DNA of 64,000 nt from Fidelibacterota bacterium (GCA_014381415.1 JACNLQ010000049.1:1-64000); one strand, 5' to 3'. Positions 8,862 to 21,823 are shown, counted from the stretch's first letter. Numbers and translations are program-made. The notes: generated by a model not told the origin, from the letters alone.

Positions 8862-10547
8862 ATGTTAAAAATAATACTCTTATCCTTATTCTCATTTATA
8901 TGCGGTTCCGAGGGGGTTGTTCTCTCAATTGATGACAATGAATATTCTTTATATTCATTTTACTCTCGGTATCCAAAAAAACAGTGGGAGCGGGCTGATA
9001 GTCTTCAAAAAGACAAAATGTATTCAGATTTTGTAAAAAGAGAGCTGTGTATTCTTGAGGCTGAAAAATTGGGACTCCAAAACGATCCTGATGTTGCTGT
9101 AAAAATAAGAGACAGATCTTTACAAATTCTAGTGAATGAAAGCTATGAACATTTTGTTGCAACCCCCCTTATAGCGCCTGATGATTTAAATGCCGCCAGG
9201 GAGAATGCGAAAAAAGAGTTGTTTGCAAGCCATATTCTTGTTGGTCACGCAGGCGCATACCTTGCCAAGCCCCCCCAGAGAACTTTGGACGAAGCGCTTC
9301 TTTTGTCTCAACAAATAAAAAGTGAGTACAGTGCTGGAGAGAGCTTTAGTGTTTTGGCAGAAAAATATTCTGATGATCCAGGCGCAATAACTAATGGCGG
9401 GGCTCTTGGTTGGGTTCAGTGGGGTGCAACCGTGCCCGAATTTCAACGGGTCGCCTTTGCCATGGATGTGGGTATTTTATCGGCTCCTGTTTTAACCGAT
9501 TTTGGTTATCATTTAATTTTAATTACAGATGTGCGCCCTTCTGAACTACAATATATGTCAGATGATGCGTATGAAAGTTATGTCATAAATATTTCTAAAA
9601 ATGGCGTACGAGACCGGCTGCGTGAAGCGGCCCTTAATTATGATTCTAATAAAATTAGTAAACATGGGGTTCATTTTGACAGCGCTAGTCTCGAGATGAT
9701 TTTAAGCGCCTTTAATCGCCGTCAACAAGAAAATCTTTTATCGGGAGAAGGGGGCATGAGCTCTGCGTCTCTTCTAAAATCTCTGGAGGGGTTGGGGGTT
9801 CTTTGTGTTTATGGTGGCAATGGATATGGTCCTAAATGGTTTGCTGCCAAGCTTGAGCGCGTCCCCCCGTCGCGACAGCCCCGACTTGATTCGGTGGACA
9901 AAATTGCGTCTGCATTAAAAACTATAATTCTTCAAGATATTGCTGTTTATGATGGTTTTGCAGGGGGTGTAGATAATATTTTCTCCTATAAACACAAAAG
10001 GAGGGAAATGATTTCCGGGCTATTATATGATGCTTACTTAAAGCGCTTGGTGAATTCTGCGCCTAAGCCTGATACGCTTGCTGTTTCAAGGTATTATGAA
10101 AAAAATAAATTTGATAAATATATGGAAGAGGAGAAGGTTGTAATTAGAGAAATCAAGGTTTCTGATAGAGGGTTGGCAGACAGCCTGTTGGCCCTTCTTG
10201 ATTTTGGTGCAGATTTTACTTTATTAGCCCAGCAATATAGCTCTGTTAATCCTGGTGGTGGTGGGCTTTTTGGTCCTTTTCCAAGAAACAGTGATAGATC
10301 CCTTTTCGATGCTGCTTCACTTCTAAAGAAGGAGGAGATCAGTCTTGTTTTGCCATCTTCTAATAATAGTTTTTCTATTATTCAGCCTGTTGACCGTGTT
10401 TCTGCAGCACCAATAAGCCTTAATCGTGTTTATGTTAGAATCGAGTCTTTATTGATAAAAGAGGGGCAGGTTGAGGCTAGGGTGGCCGGTGTTGACAAAT
10501 TGTTAAACAAATATAGCGTTGTTAAAAATGTTGGTTTATTGTACTAA
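8862..10547 (+). CDS. Periplasmic parvulin-type peptidyl-prolyl isomerase (PpiD/SurA-like)
   Basis: Exported folding factor of about 561 residues, starting with a hydrophobic signal segment (MLKIILLSLFSFICGSEG). A complete parvulin domain lies around residues 115-225, with ASHILVGH, YSDDPGA, GGALGWVQWG and GYHLILI. A second, weaker parvulin-like segment lies near residues 410-510, with YSSVNPGGGGLFGPF. I prefer the ATG at 8862 over the TTG three bases earlier because AGGA (8851-8854) is then 7 nt upstream. The next SurA-like gene follows after 3 nt, so the two are probably co-expressed. Substrates cannot be read from sequence. Confidence 0.85.
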   Translation: MLKIILLSLFSFICGSEGVVLSIDDNEYSLYSFYSRYPKKQWERADSLQKDKMYSDFVKRELCILEAEKLGLQNDPDVAVKIRDRSLQILVNESYEHFVATPLIAPDDLNAARENAKKELFASHILVGHAGAYLAKPPQRTLDEALLLSQQIKSEYSAGESFSVLAEKYSDDPGAITNGGALGWVQWGATVPEFQRVAFAMDVGILSAPVLTDFGYHLILITDVRPSELQYMSDDAYESYVINISKNGVRDRLREAALNYDSNKISKHGVHFDSASLEMILSAFNRRQQENLLSGEGGMSSASLLKSLEGLGVLCVYGGNGYGPKWFAAKLERVPPSRQPRLDSVDKIASALKTIILQDIAVYDGFAGGVDNIFSYKHKRREMISGLLYDAYLKRLVNSAPKPDTLAVSRYYEKNKFDKYMEEEKVVIREIKVSDRGLADSLLALLDFGADFTLLAQQYSSVNPGGGGLFGPFPRNSDRSLFDAASLLKKEEISLVLPSSNNSFSIIQPVDRVSAAPISLNRVYVRIESLLIKEGQVEARVAGVDKLLNKYSVVKNVGLLY

Positions 10548-10550
10548 ACA

Positions 10551-11828
10551 ATGCTGTTGAAGAGGTTGGTTATATTTGTTTTTATCCTTTTCGGTTTGTG
10601 TTTATCACAAGGGAGGGTGGATGGTGTGGCCGCTATTGTGGGCAACAATATTGTTCTTCACAGCGACGTGTTGCAGCAGGCTCAGTTTGTTGCAATGGGA
10701 CGGCGTGTTGACCCCTCTACAAACCCCTATCTTTTTGAAAATATTTATCTTACTACGCTTGAAAACATTATTAATCAATATGCCGTATTGGATGTTGCTG
10801 CAAAAGACACTAATATTGTAGTCTCTAACGATGAGGTAGATAGGGCATTAAATCAACAGATTGACGATTTTATTTTTAAAGCTGGATCTGAAGAACTGTT
10901 CTTAGAGATGGCTGGTATGTCTATGAGGCAAATAAGAGCAGATTATTGGCAGGATATACGAGATATGATGGTGGTTGAAAGGTTTCAATATTCTAAAATC
11001 CAAAACGTTGATGTGAGCCGTGTTGAGGTATTACAGTTTTATAACTCGTTTAAGGATTCTATTCCCCCCTCCCCCGAAAAATATAGTTTCAGCATTATTG
11101 AAATACCTTTTTCTGCCGGGGCTAAATCCGATTCTATAACCATTGCCTTTCTAGGGGGTTTAAAAGAGCAGGTTGAGTTTAATGCCGCCTCTTTTGATTC
11201 TATTGCGCAAATATATTCTCAAGACCCGGGCTCTGCTCCTTCTGGGGGCTATCTTGGTTTTACCACAAGAGGCTCCCTTGTAAAAGAATATGAGGAGGTT
11301 GCCTATTCTATGGAGGTTGGTGAAATAAGCAGCCCAGTAAAATCAGAATTTGGTTACCATTTAATTAAGCTTATAGATAAACAGGGTGAAAAAATTTCTA
11401 CACAGCATATTCTTAGAACTACCGTTTTTACCAATGAAGATAAATTACAAGTTTATAAATCTGTTTACGATATCTATTCTAAAACCATCAATGAACCGGA
11501 TGTTTTTGATTCCCTTTCTACCACCTATTCAACAATATATAAAAACAGTTCAGGAAAATATTCAAACCTTTCTAAACCTCGCATTCCAGATTACATTTTT
11601 TCGCAGCTTCAATTGTTAAATTATAATGAATTATCTCAGCCAATAGAGGTTGAGGGTGGATATTTGTTGGTTTATTTTCATAAACATCAGGGTGGTTTTT
11701 TTCCTAATACAGATAATTCATGGGATTTAATTTATAATTATGCTAAACAGAAAAAGCAAAACACCCTTTTCAGCGATTGGGTGGAAGATATAAAAGCCAA
11801 CATTTATATAAAAACTTTCAATAACTAG
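10551..11828 (+). CDS. SurA-like periplasmic chaperone / peptidyl-prolyl isomerase
   Basis: A 425-residue exported protein with an N-terminal signal peptide (LKRLVIFVFILFGLCLSQG). A SurA N-terminal chaperone segment starts at VDGVAAIVGNNIVLHSDV. A parvulin domain lies at about residues 170-285, with YSQDPGSAPSGGYLGF and GYHLIKL. A degenerate second isomerase region follows. SurA proteins carry outer-membrane protein precursors across the periplasm. It sits 3 nt after another parvulin gene and immediately before the AT-rich spacer preceding dnaN. Ortholog-level assignment to SurA is probable, not certain. Confidence 0.85.
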   Translation: MLLKRLVIFVFILFGLCLSQGRVDGVAAIVGNNIVLHSDVLQQAQFVAMGRRVDPSTNPYLFENIYLTTLENIINQYAVLDVAAKDTNIVVSNDEVDRALNQQIDDFIFKAGSEELFLEMAGMSMRQIRADYWQDIRDMMVVERFQYSKIQNVDVSRVEVLQFYNSFKDSIPPSPEKYSFSIIEIPFSAGAKSDSITIAFLGGLKEQVEFNAASFDSIAQIYSQDPGSAPSGGYLGFTTRGSLVKEYEEVAYSMEVGEISSPVKSEFGYHLIKLIDKQGEKISTQHILRTTVFTNEDKLQVYKSVYDIYSKTINEPDVFDSLSTTYSTIYKNSSGKYSNLSKPRIPDYIFSQLQLLNYNELSQPIEVEGGYLLVYFHKHQGGFFPNTDNSWDLIYNYAKQKKQNTLFSDWVEDIKANIYIKTFNN

Positions 11829-12106
11829 TGTTTATAAAGCTGATTTTATTCACATTATCAACATTGTTATAAACATAAAGAAAAGGTTTAAATAAACATT
11901 TTATTTTATCATATTGGGCTGTTTTAAATAAATATTTTATTAGGTTTTAAACATATCAACTTTTCTATAAAAAATTTAATAATATAATCTATATATAAAT
12001 CTATATATTTTATTATCTAATTCTCTTTTGAATGGTGGGGAATTTAGATATAAACTTCTATGATGAAAAAAACGATTAATTCAACGAAATAAACAAGGTA
12101 TAAAAA
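11829..12106. other. AT-rich spacer with DnaA-box-like 9-mers (candidate oriC or dnaN control region)
   Basis: A 278-bp gene-free spacer. It has a DnaA-box match TTATTCACA at 11846-11854, directly followed by TTATCAACA at 11855-11863 (one mismatch to TTATCCACA). TTATAAACA lies at 11867-11875, and the inverted form of that 9-mer, TGTTTATAA, at 11829-11837. The next roughly 130 bp are extremely AT-rich and could act as an unwinding element. With dnaN and gyrB-gyrA downstream and parS 6 kb away, an origin role is reasonable. A DnaA-regulated dnaN promoter is the main alternative. dnaA itself is not in the window. Confidence 0.5.
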
Positions 12107-13222
12107 ATGAAATTTTCAATAAACAAAAATACACTTCTCAAGAAACTACAATTATTGTCAAAAGCTACACCCTCAAGATCAACGCTTCCTATAATTAGCA
12201 GTGCATTGTTTTCAATAAAAGAGGGTCAACTAGAAATGCGGGCAACCGATCTAGAAATATCTATAAATATTGAATCTCAAATCACAGATGGAGAAGAAGG
12301 TTGTATTGCTATCCCTCTTGGAAAATTATTAGACATTACAAGCGCAATGCCAGATTGCGATATAGATTTCAGCGTATCAGATATAGGGAAAATGAACATT
12401 TCCTGCAATACAGGGCGATACACTATAATGGGACAATCTTCGGATGAATTTCCATCAGAACAGGCTATTGAAAATAGTCAAACACTCCAAATTTCCTCTA
12501 AGGAATTAAGAGATATTATTAGCAACACTTCATATGCTGCAAGTAAAGATGACTTAAAACCAGTGCTGCAGGGTGTGTTATTTCAAATACAAAACGATGG
12601 GATTATCTCAGTGGCAACGGATGGACACAGATTGGTAAAATTAGAAAAGAAAAAACTACACTCTTTAGACTATACGGGCGATGTGGTTGTGCCAATTAAA
12701 TTTTTATCACTATTAAACACTCAACTAACAGGGGATGGAGAAGTTTCAATGTTGATTGGAGACAATCATATCCAGATACAACTCGAAAATGTTACAATAA
12801 CAACACGAATTATTAAAGATTCATATCCAGATTATGAAGGAGTTATACCAAAAGACAATACAAAAACACTGGTAATTAATAAAGATGGTTTTACAGAGGC
12901 TATTAAAAGAGTTTCTATTTTTTCTAATAAATCAAGCAGGCAGGTAGCCCTAGAGCTTACTGAAAATAGTATGACAATTACAACAGAAGACCCGGAAAAC
13001 ATAACAACAGGGAAAGAAACATTGGATTGTGAATACGACGGAGAACCAATGACCATTGGTTATAATGCTTTTTATTTGAAAGAAGTATTACAACACCAAC
13101 AGTCTGATGAAATTAAAATAATGCTCAATTCACCATTAAGTGCGGGTTTATTTCTCCCTATGGATAATGATAGTGGCGACGACAAAACAACACTTCTTAT
13201 GCCTATTAGGTTGAATGATTAG
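12107..13222 (+). CDS. dnaN: DNA polymerase III sliding clamp (beta subunit)
   Basis: Processivity clamp of the replicase, 371 residues, the normal length. It starts MKFSINKNTLLKKLQLLSKA, contains the family's TLPIISSALF and RATDLEISI segments and ATDGHRLVK near the middle, and ends with a recognisable LLMPIRLND (the C-terminal MPMR-type motif). The ATG at 12107 follows an AAGGTATAAAA leader. The coding strand is strongly A-rich compared with the T/G-rich genes upstream. The DciA-like gene follows where recF often lies. Confidence 0.97.
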   Translation: MKFSINKNTLLKKLQLLSKATPSRSTLPIISSALFSIKEGQLEMRATDLEISINIESQITDGEEGCIAIPLGKLLDITSAMPDCDIDFSVSDIGKMNISCNTGRYTIMGQSSDEFPSEQAIENSQTLQISSKELRDIISNTSYAASKDDLKPVLQGVLFQIQNDGIISVATDGHRLVKLEKKKLHSLDYTGDVVVPIKFLSLLNTQLTGDGEVSMLIGDNHIQIQLENVTITTRIIKDSYPDYEGVIPKDNTKTLVINKDGFTEAIKRVSIFSNKSSRQVALELTENSMTITTEDPENITTGKETLDCEYDGEPMTIGYNAFYLKEVLQHQQSDEIKIMLNSPLSAGLFLPMDNDSGDDKTTLLMPIRLND

Positions 13223-13281
13223 ACCGCTTAAGAACAACAGCTGTTTGTGGTGTTGCAATTAAACAAACACGCCAAAACCCC

Positions 13282-15527
<2,246 letters not shown>

Positions 15528-15544
15528 GGAAAAGTATTAAAAAT

Positions 15545-18025
15545 ATGCCTGAAGAAATTATAGAAGAAACAATTTTAGATAGAGACATCGTTAAAGAGAT
15601 GTCAGAATCATACCTTAATTACTCCATGTCGGTTATTGTTAGTCGTGCGCTTCCAGATGTACGCGATGGACTCAAGCCTGTCCATCGAAGGGTACTCTAT
15701 GGAACCTCGGATCTTGGAGCATCTTGGAATCGGGGTTATAAGAAGTGTGCCCGTATCGTTGGGGAAGTATTGGGAAAATATCATCCCCATGGCGATTCTT
15801 CAGTTTATGATTCATTGGTTAGAATGGCGCAACCTTGGTCCTTGAGATATCCCCTTATGGATGGGCAGGGAAATTTTGGCTCCATTGATGGAGATAGTGC
15901 AGCCGCAATGCGGTACACAGAAGCACGTATGCACAGAATATCATCTGAAATAATGCGTGATTTGGAAAAGAAAACGGTTGATTTTCAACCAAACTTTGAC
16001 GACACACTTGAAGAACCAATAGTGCTTCCGGCTATAATTCCTAATTTACTTATGAATGGGGCTGATGGTATTGCGGTTGGCATGGCAACAAAAATCCCCC
16101 CCCACCACCTAGGAGAGCTCCTATCAGGATTGAACGCACTTCTGGATAATCCGGAAATCACCATTGACGAATTATTTTCAGAACATATTAAAGGTCCAGA
16201 TTTTCCAACCGGTGGACTGATTTTTGGAATCGATGGAATAAAAAGCGCCTATACTACCGGTAGGGGTAGGGTGATAATGCGGGCAAAAACTTTTATTGAG
16301 GAATTGCCAAATGGAAAAGAAGTTATCATAGTTAATGAAATCCCGTTTCAAGTAAACAAGGCAAATTTGGTAGAAAAAATTGCTTTCCTTGTGAGAGACA
16401 AAAGGGTGGAGGGAATATCAGATTTACGTGATGAATCTGACAAAGATGGAATAAGAATTGTTATTGAATGCAAACGAGATGCTATTGCTTCTATAGTTTT
16501 AAATAATTTATTCAAATATTCTCAGCTTCAAGATAGTTTTGGTGTAATTATGCTAGCCCTGGTTGATGGTATTCCGCAGGTAATGAATCTTAAAACAATG
16601 CTACAGCACTTTCTTAACTTCAGAAGAGAAGTAATTGTAAAAAGGACCCGCTTCGAATTAAATGAAGCGGAAGATCGTGCCCATATTTTGGAAGGTTTAA
16701 AAATAGCCCAGGAAAATATAGACGAAGTTATAAAATTAATAAAAAGTTCTACAGACCCCGAAGCAGCCAAAAAAGGACTAATCCAAAAATATTCCCTGTC
16801 AGAAAAACAGGCAAAAGCCATCCTGGATATGCGCCTGCAGAGGCTAACCTCCCTTGAAGTTGATAAAATAGTAAATGAACTTGACGAATTATTAGTGACC
16901 ATTAAGGGGTTGAATGAAATTTTAGAAAGCTATGATCTTCAGAGTAATATTATTAAAACAGAGTTTGCCGAAATAGGGGAGCGGTATAACGACCAGCGCA
17001 GATCGGAGATAATACCAGTCTCTGGAGATTTATCTATAGAAGACATAATAGCAGATGAAGAGATGGTGGTAACCATTACCCACAATGGATATATCAAAAG
17101 ACTGCCAACATCAACATGGAAAACCCAACGCCGTGGAGGCAGGGGAATGAAGGGCGCCCACACCAAGGATGACGATTTTATTGAACACCTGTTTATAGCA
17201 TCCACTCATGACAACATGTTATTTTTTACAGACAAGGGTAAATGTTACTGGATGAAGGTGCATGAAATACCACCGGGGCTCCGTACATCTCAAGGCAGAG
17301 CAATTGTCAATCTAATTGGTTGTGAAGCGGGGGAAAAAGTGAAAGCATTTGTATCGGTAAAAGAATTTAATGAAACCGATTATATTATAATGGCAACACG
17401 GAATGGTATTATTAAAAGAACCGCCCTGTCTATGTATAGTCGACCCAGAAAAGGGGGCATATACGCTATTGAAATCCGGGAAAACGATGAATTGATTCAA
17501 GCAAAGGTCTCCCATGGTGACCAAGATATAATATTGGCTACATTTGGAGGAAAGTCTATTCGATTCAATGAAAATGATGTGCGGTCAACCGGCAGAAAAA
17601 CTATGGGAGTACGAGGCATTCGTCTAAGCACAAAAGAGGACCATGTAATTGGTATGCTAATTGTAAAGCGAGAGGGATCTGTAATGGTTGTTACCAACAA
17701 GGGTTATGGTAAGCGTAGTGATCTGTCAGAATACAGAACACAAAACCGCGGAGGCAAGGGTGTTATAACCATTAAAACAACGGACAAGGTAGGCAGCCTG
17801 GTGGGAATTATGGAAGCAATAGATGAAGATGATCTTATGCTTATAACAGACCGGGGCATCATGATTCGGCAGGCGGTAGAAAAAATTCGTACAATTGGCA
17901 GAAACACACAGGGAGTGCGCCTGGCCAAACTTGATGACAAGACATTTATCACATCAGCAACACGAGTATTAAAAGACGAAGAAGAAAACGAAGAGGAAGA
18001 GGCTGGCGAAACAGAAGAAGAATGA
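15545..18025 (+). CDS. gyrA: DNA gyrase subunit A
   Basis: DNA-cleaving subunit of gyrase, 826 residues. The quinolone-region sequence [20 protein letters not shown] keeps the Ser and Asp of sensitive enzymes. The catalytic tyrosine lies in [10 protein letters not shown] at about residue 124. The C-terminal beta-pinwheel includes the GyrA box [10 protein letters not shown] (about residue 528), which separates gyrase from topoisomerase IV. It ends in a run of Glu residues, an acidic tail seen in many gyrases. Its stop overlaps the yggS start by 4 nt. Confidence 0.97.
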   Translation: MPEEIIEETILDRDIVKEMSESYLNYSMSVIVSRALPDVRDGLKPVHRRVLYGTSDLGASWNRGYKKCARIVGEVLGKYHPHGDSSVYDSLVRMAQPWSLRYPLMDGQGNFGSIDGDSAAAMRYTEARMHRISSEIMRDLEKKTVDFQPNFDDTLEEPIVLPAIIPNLLMNGADGIAVGMATKIPPHHLGELLSGLNALLDNPEITIDELFSEHIKGPDFPTGGLIFGIDGIKSAYTTGRGRVIMRAKTFIEELPNGKEVIIVNEIPFQVNKANLVEKIAFLVRDKRVEGISDLRDESDKDGIRIVIECKRDAIASIVLNNLFKYSQLQDSFGVIMLALVDGIPQVMNLKTMLQHFLNFRREVIVKRTRFELNEAEDRAHILEGLKIAQENIDEVIKLIKSSTDPEAAKKGLIQKYSLSEKQAKAILDMRLQRLTSLEVDKIVNELDELLVTIKGLNEILESYDLQSNIIKTEFAEIGERYNDQRRSEIIPVSGDLSIEDIIADEEMVVTITHNGYIKRLPTSTWKTQRRGGRGMKGAHTKDDDFIEHLFIASTHDNMLFFTDKGKCYWMKVHEIPPGLRTSQGRAIVNLIGCEAGEKVKAFVSVKEFNETDYIIMATRNGIIKRTALSMYSRPRKGGIYAIEIRENDELIQAKVSHGDQDIILATFGGKSIRFNENDVRSTGRKTMGVRGIRLSTKEDHVIGMLIVKREGSVMVVTNKGYGKRSDLSEYRTQNRGGKGVITIKTTDKVGSLVGIMEAIDEDDLMLITDRGIMIRQAVEKIRTIGRNTQGVRLAKLDDKTFITSATRVLKDEEENEEEEAGETEEE

Positions 18026-18723
18026 CCCATTCTTCACACCTGAAAAATATAATGGAAGCCCTCAATTCCAGAATTCAAATCGCCGCAAAAAAATCCGGCC
18101 GAAACCTGAATGATATTACACTTGTCGCAGTAACAAAATCCTTCCCCCAAAATATTTGGAATACAGCCCTTAATCATAATCTTACCACCTTGGCAGAAAG
18201 CCGTATTCAAGAAACAATGGACAAACTAAACAAATATAAGCATAGAGATAAAATTGAACTCCACTTAATTGGACACTTGCAAAGCAACAAGGCTAGAAAA
18301 GCAGGGCAGATTTTCGATATCATACAAACTGTTGATACAATAAAATTAGCCAAACGATTAAATACAATATCTATTGAATCAAACAAAACACAGAAAATAT
18401 ATCTTCAAGTAAATATAGGCAACGACACCAAAAAAAAAGGTTTTACACCAGAAAAAATTATCGACTCAGCAAAAGAAATTTCGACATTGGACAATATAGA
18501 ATTGGAAGGCATAATGACTATCCCCCCTAATAGTATTCCCGAAAATAACCTAAGAGAACTTTATAAAAAAACACGTGAAATAAGGGATGAGATAAAGAAA
18601 TCGGTTAATAATTCTTGTGAGAATCTGTCTATGGGAATGAGCAATGATTTTGAGATTGCGATAGAAGAAGGCGCAACACACATCCGGATTGGTACTGCCC
18701 TGTTTGGAGAGCGACCCCTTTGA
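18022..18723 (+). CDS. YggS-family pyridoxal phosphate homeostasis protein
   Basis: Single-domain PLP-binding protein of 233 residues, with alanine-racemase-like barrel motifs. The PLP lysine lies in [10 protein letters not shown] near residue 37, [12 protein letters not shown] follows, and the C-terminal pair is [28 protein letters not shown]. The family (YggS/PLPBP) buffers PLP and affects amino-acid homeostasis. The ATG overlaps the gyrA stop by 4 nt, and its own stop overlaps a TTG start of the following broken frame. The coding strand is strongly A-rich. Confidence 0.93.
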   Translation: MTHSSHLKNIMEALNSRIQIAAKKSGRNLNDITLVAVTKSFPQNIWNTALNHNLTTLAESRIQETMDKLNKYKHRDKIELHLIGHLQSNKARKAGQIFDIIQTVDTIKLAKRLNTISIESNKTQKIYLQVNIGNDTKKKGFTPEKIIDSAKEISTLDNIELEGIMTIPPNSIPENNLRELYKKTREIRDEIKKSVNNSCENLSMGMSNDFEIAIEEGATHIRIGTALFGERPL

Positions 18724-19080
18724 AGCTTAGTGTTATTACTGAACAGCTTTCAAAAAAATTACCACCAGAAATTCAGTTGCAAAAATTAACAGTTGTAAAC
18801 CCATTAAATTTTGAAAGCATTTATAAACTTCTATATCAAAAAAATTACAGAATTAAACATAACAGATGCAACCTGTTCACAACAAATTGAAAAAGGAAGT
18901 ACGGTAGGGGCGAAGGATATGATCGAGGCTTATTCATTTAAAAAAAATTCCATCCTCACAGCTTGTTGTGGTGAAAACATAAACAAGGATTTTGACTACC
19001 CCAGGCACTTAAAATTCCAGCAATTAAGGGATTTTTATATAATGTTTCCTAATATTACCACTACAAAAATATTTAGATAA
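18720..19080 (+). pseudogene. Small unknown gene split over two frames (frameshift or programmed slip at A7)
   Basis: Frame one opens at a TTG (18720) overlapping the yggS stop and reads [20 protein letters not shown] onward for 56 codons, to TGA at 18888. A second frame runs from about 18808 to TAA at 19078-19080, directly before the ATG of the asparaginase gene. The frames meet around a run of seven A at 18838-18844. Removing one A there would give a continuous protein of about 119 residues. Tight junctions on both sides suggest one real gene. A degraded gene, a sequencing indel or transcriptional slippage would all fit. I do not recognise the family. Confidence 0.45.
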
Positions 19081-20052
19081 ATGCACCTATACTGCAATGT
19101 AACGAGAGGGGGAAATTTAGAAAGCAGACACGAGGTATATGCACTTGCAATTGATGGTGATGGAAAAACAATATTTTCAGCTGGCGATACAAACCGCCCC
19201 ACCTGCATTCGTTCATCACTGAAGCCCTTTCAGGCATCGGCATCTATTTTAGCAAACGCTACAAAATCTGCGGGATTTACAAGTAAAGAAATAGCTCTTA
19301 TGTGTGCCTCACATAACGGCGAAGAAATCCATGTACAAACTGCAAAGGGAATGCTAAATAAATTAGGGTTGAAAGTGTCAACTTTTGAGTGTGGAAGCCA
19401 TGCCCCTTATGATGTAGAAACCCGAAATAAAGCAAGGCAAAAGGGATTCACACCCTTGCACAATAATTGTTCTGGCAAACATTCCGGGATGTTGGCATTG
19501 GCACAAAAACTGGGTGCAGACACAAAGGGTTATATTTCATATAGTCATCCTGTCCAGAAAACAATTTTTGATCAGCTAAAGCGTCTCACGGGAAAAAAAA
19601 CATTCCCCCATGGAATTGATGGCTGTAGCGCCCCAACTCCGTTTTTAACACTGAAAGAAATTGCAAAACTATTTCAAACCTTTGGATCTGAGAAATATCC
19701 AGAGCTCACAACAGCTTATAATGCTATGGCAAAACACCCCTATTTAACTGCGGGCAAGGATAGGTTTGACACAGATTTTAATCAGGCGCTTCAAGGAAGG
19801 GGGATAACAAAAGTGGGCGGCGAAGCCATAAGAGGAATGGTTATCAAAACAGAAAAATACGGCGTAGTTGGAATCGCACAGAAAATAGTGGATGGAAATC
19901 AGCGCGCCAATGAAACAGCGGTTATGACAATCTTAAATAACCTCAATATTTTGCGACCAAATGAAAAAGAATATTTAAAAAAATACGAAACTAAACAGCT
20001 TTATAATCATAACCATATCCACACAGGAGATATTGAAGGAGTGATTTTATAA
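19081..20052 (+). CDS. L-asparaginase II family protein (AnsA-like, Rhizobium etli type)
   Basis: A 323-residue protein of the asparaginase II (PF06089) family, distinct from the E. coli type I/II fold. Visible motifs are CIRSSLKPFQA near residue 40, ALMCASHNGEE, HNNCSGKHSGMLALA around residue 133, and GIDGCSAPTPF. The conserved Ser-Lys pairs and Cys residues are present. Likely activity is hydrolysis of L-asparagine to aspartate and ammonia, in the cytoplasm. The ATG follows the preceding stop without a gap. It is the last gene of the dnaN-gyrA run. Confidence 0.85.
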   Translation: MHLYCNVTRGGNLESRHEVYALAIDGDGKTIFSAGDTNRPTCIRSSLKPFQASASILANATKSAGFTSKEIALMCASHNGEEIHVQTAKGMLNKLGLKVSTFECGSHAPYDVETRNKARQKGFTPLHNNCSGKHSGMLALAQKLGADTKGYISYSHPVQKTIFDQLKRLTGKKTFPHGIDGCSAPTPFLTLKEIAKLFQTFGSEKYPELTTAYNAMAKHPYLTAGKDRFDTDFNQALQGRGITKVGGEAIRGMVIKTEKYGVVGIAQKIVDGNQRANETAVMTILNNLNILRPNEKEYLKKYETKQLYNHNHIHTGDIEGVIL

Positions 20053-20134
20053 TATAATAAGTTTAAAGTAATCGTTAAATTGCGAAAGTTATTTCTTTTT
20101 CTCCCACCATTGATACACCCTAAATTTCCAATCT

Positions 20135-21721
20135 ATGAAATTCAATAAATATTTATTATTAATGCTTTTTGGCGCAGTTCTGCTTTGGGGTTTTAAGTCC
20201 GACGCTGTCAAAGACCAATTCCAAAAAATGAAAACACTCACACAAATTATTCGTCTCGTGAGTGAAAATTATGTGGAAGAGGTAGATATGAACGAAATTC
20301 TGGAAGGCGCTATTATTGGAATGCTGGATAAATTGGATCCCCATTCCAGTTATATTTCCTCTGAACAATTTGATCTGATTAATGAACAGTTTGATGGGGC
20401 TTTTGAGGGTATTGGGATCGAGTTCAATATTTTAGAAGGGTATATTACGGTTATTTCGCCCATTCCAGGAACGCCGTCTGATCGGGCCGGCCTCCAGACA
20501 GGTGATAAAATTGTCCGCATTAATGATAAATCTGCCTACAAAATCACTCAGAAAGATGTGTTGGAAAAATTGCGGGGTCCAAAAGGAACACCTGTTGATG
20601 TTACCATTTCCCGTCCTGGACTGGATGAAGATTTTGAGGTAACGCTTGTCCGTGATAAAATACCCATTGTGAGCGTAATGGCATACTTTATGATTGATGA
20701 AGAAACAGGATATATTAAGGTGAGTCGATTTTCCAGAACCACCGCAAAAGAAATTGACGATTCTCTTTCCAAGCTGGAAAGCATGGGCATGCAGCAATTA
20801 TTACTGGACCTCCGAAACAATGGTGGCGGGATGATGGATCAAGCTATCAGCATTGTGGATATGTTTGTATCTTCCAGAGACACCATTCTATTTACCAAAG
20901 GAAAAATTCCCGGTTCAAGCGAAGTATACCGAGCACGTAAAAGTAGGTATGATAAGGACTATCCTGTGGTAGTGCTGATAAATAGGGGGTCTGCAAGTGC
21001 CAGTGAAATTGTATCTGGGGCCTTTCAAGACCTGGACAGAGCAATTGTTGTCGGCGAAACTAGTTTTGGAAAGGGTTTAGTCCAACGCCAATATCCCCTT
21101 CGGGATGGCTCGGCGGCACGGATCACCATAGCCCGATATTATACACCTTCCGGGAGGCTAATCCAAAGACCTTACGAAGATATTGGAGATTACTACACCG
21201 ATTTGGGAAGAGATAATCGAGAAGCGACCGATTCCACTTTGGCAGAAAAACCCATCTTTGCCACCAAGAGTGGAAGGTCTGTTTATGGAGGAGGAGGTAT
21301 CACTCCCGATATTTTTTCTGAGCTGGATATAGACTTCAATGAAAGTACACGAGAAATTCTCACACACCCCGACCGCTTAGCATTTAAATTCGCTGGAGAA
21401 ATAAAGAGTGAAATCCAAAGCAAGTTTGAAAATTATACAGATTTTTCTAAATCTTATCATTTGTCCGGCAAACGAAAGGAGAATTTCTATCAATGGCTGG
21501 AAAATCAAGAAATAGAATATGAAGGTGAAGAATTGGATGAAAATTGGGATTATATTCAAAACAGGATACTATCAAACGTTGCCAGCAGTATATGGGGCAA
21601 AGAATATTTATATAAAAAATTGTTGGACACTGATAAGCAGGTACAGGATGGTTTGCAGCAATTTGATGAAGCCAGAGAATTAATAGGGGTATTTTCTCCC
21701 TCTAGCCCCGTTTCTGAATAA
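20135..21721 (+). CDS. Carboxyl-terminal processing protease (S41 family, CtpA-like)
   Basis: Periplasmic or membrane-anchored serine protease of 528 residues. An N-terminal signal anchor (YLLLMLFGAVLLWGF) is followed by the S41 N-terminal helical segment. A PDZ domain lies around residues 95-175, with GIGIEFN, ISPIPGTPSDRAGLQTGDKI and LRGPKGTPV. The protease core has LLLDLRNNGGG, the nucleophile in NRGSASASEI (about residue 288) and the Lys in TSFGKGLVQ (about residue 312). Such enzymes trim C-termini of envelope proteins. It stands alone, about 100 bp before exbB. Confidence 0.93.
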   Translation: MKFNKYLLLMLFGAVLLWGFKSDAVKDQFQKMKTLTQIIRLVSENYVEEVDMNEILEGAIIGMLDKLDPHSSYISSEQFDLINEQFDGAFEGIGIEFNILEGYITVISPIPGTPSDRAGLQTGDKIVRINDKSAYKITQKDVLEKLRGPKGTPVDVTISRPGLDEDFEVTLVRDKIPIVSVMAYFMIDEETGYIKVSRFSRTTAKEIDDSLSKLESMGMQQLLLDLRNNGGGMMDQAISIVDMFVSSRDTILFTKGKIPGSSEVYRARKSRYDKDYPVVVLINRGSASASEIVSGAFQDLDRAIVVGETSFGKGLVQRQYPLRDGSAARITIARYYTPSGRLIQRPYEDIGDYYTDLGRDNREATDSTLAEKPIFATKSGRSVYGGGGITPDIFSELDIDFNESTREILTHPDRLAFKFAGEIKSEIQSKFENYTDFSKSYHLSGKRKENFYQWLENQEIEYEGEELDENWDYIQNRILSNVASSIWGKEYLYKKLLDTDKQVQDGLQQFDEARELIGVFSPSSPVSE

Positions 21722-21823
21722 ATGTAAAATTTTCTTTACCAAAAGGAATAATAACCCTAATTTTACAGACTAATTTCTATATTAAAATTTCAATTAATTC
21801 ATAATTAAAAAAGGACAAAAATA

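Noticed and set aside
11500..12500. Strand-composition change taken as proof of an origin or terminus
   Set aside because: Sampled lines show gene-to-gene variation and a return to G/T richness after 20 kb, and the sign does not match a simple origin crossing left to right. Kept only as a weak observation.
16528..16902. Minus-strand open frame of 124 codons inside gyrA
   Set aside because: Low-complexity Ser/Ile-rich antisense product, fully inside a strongly conserved gene.
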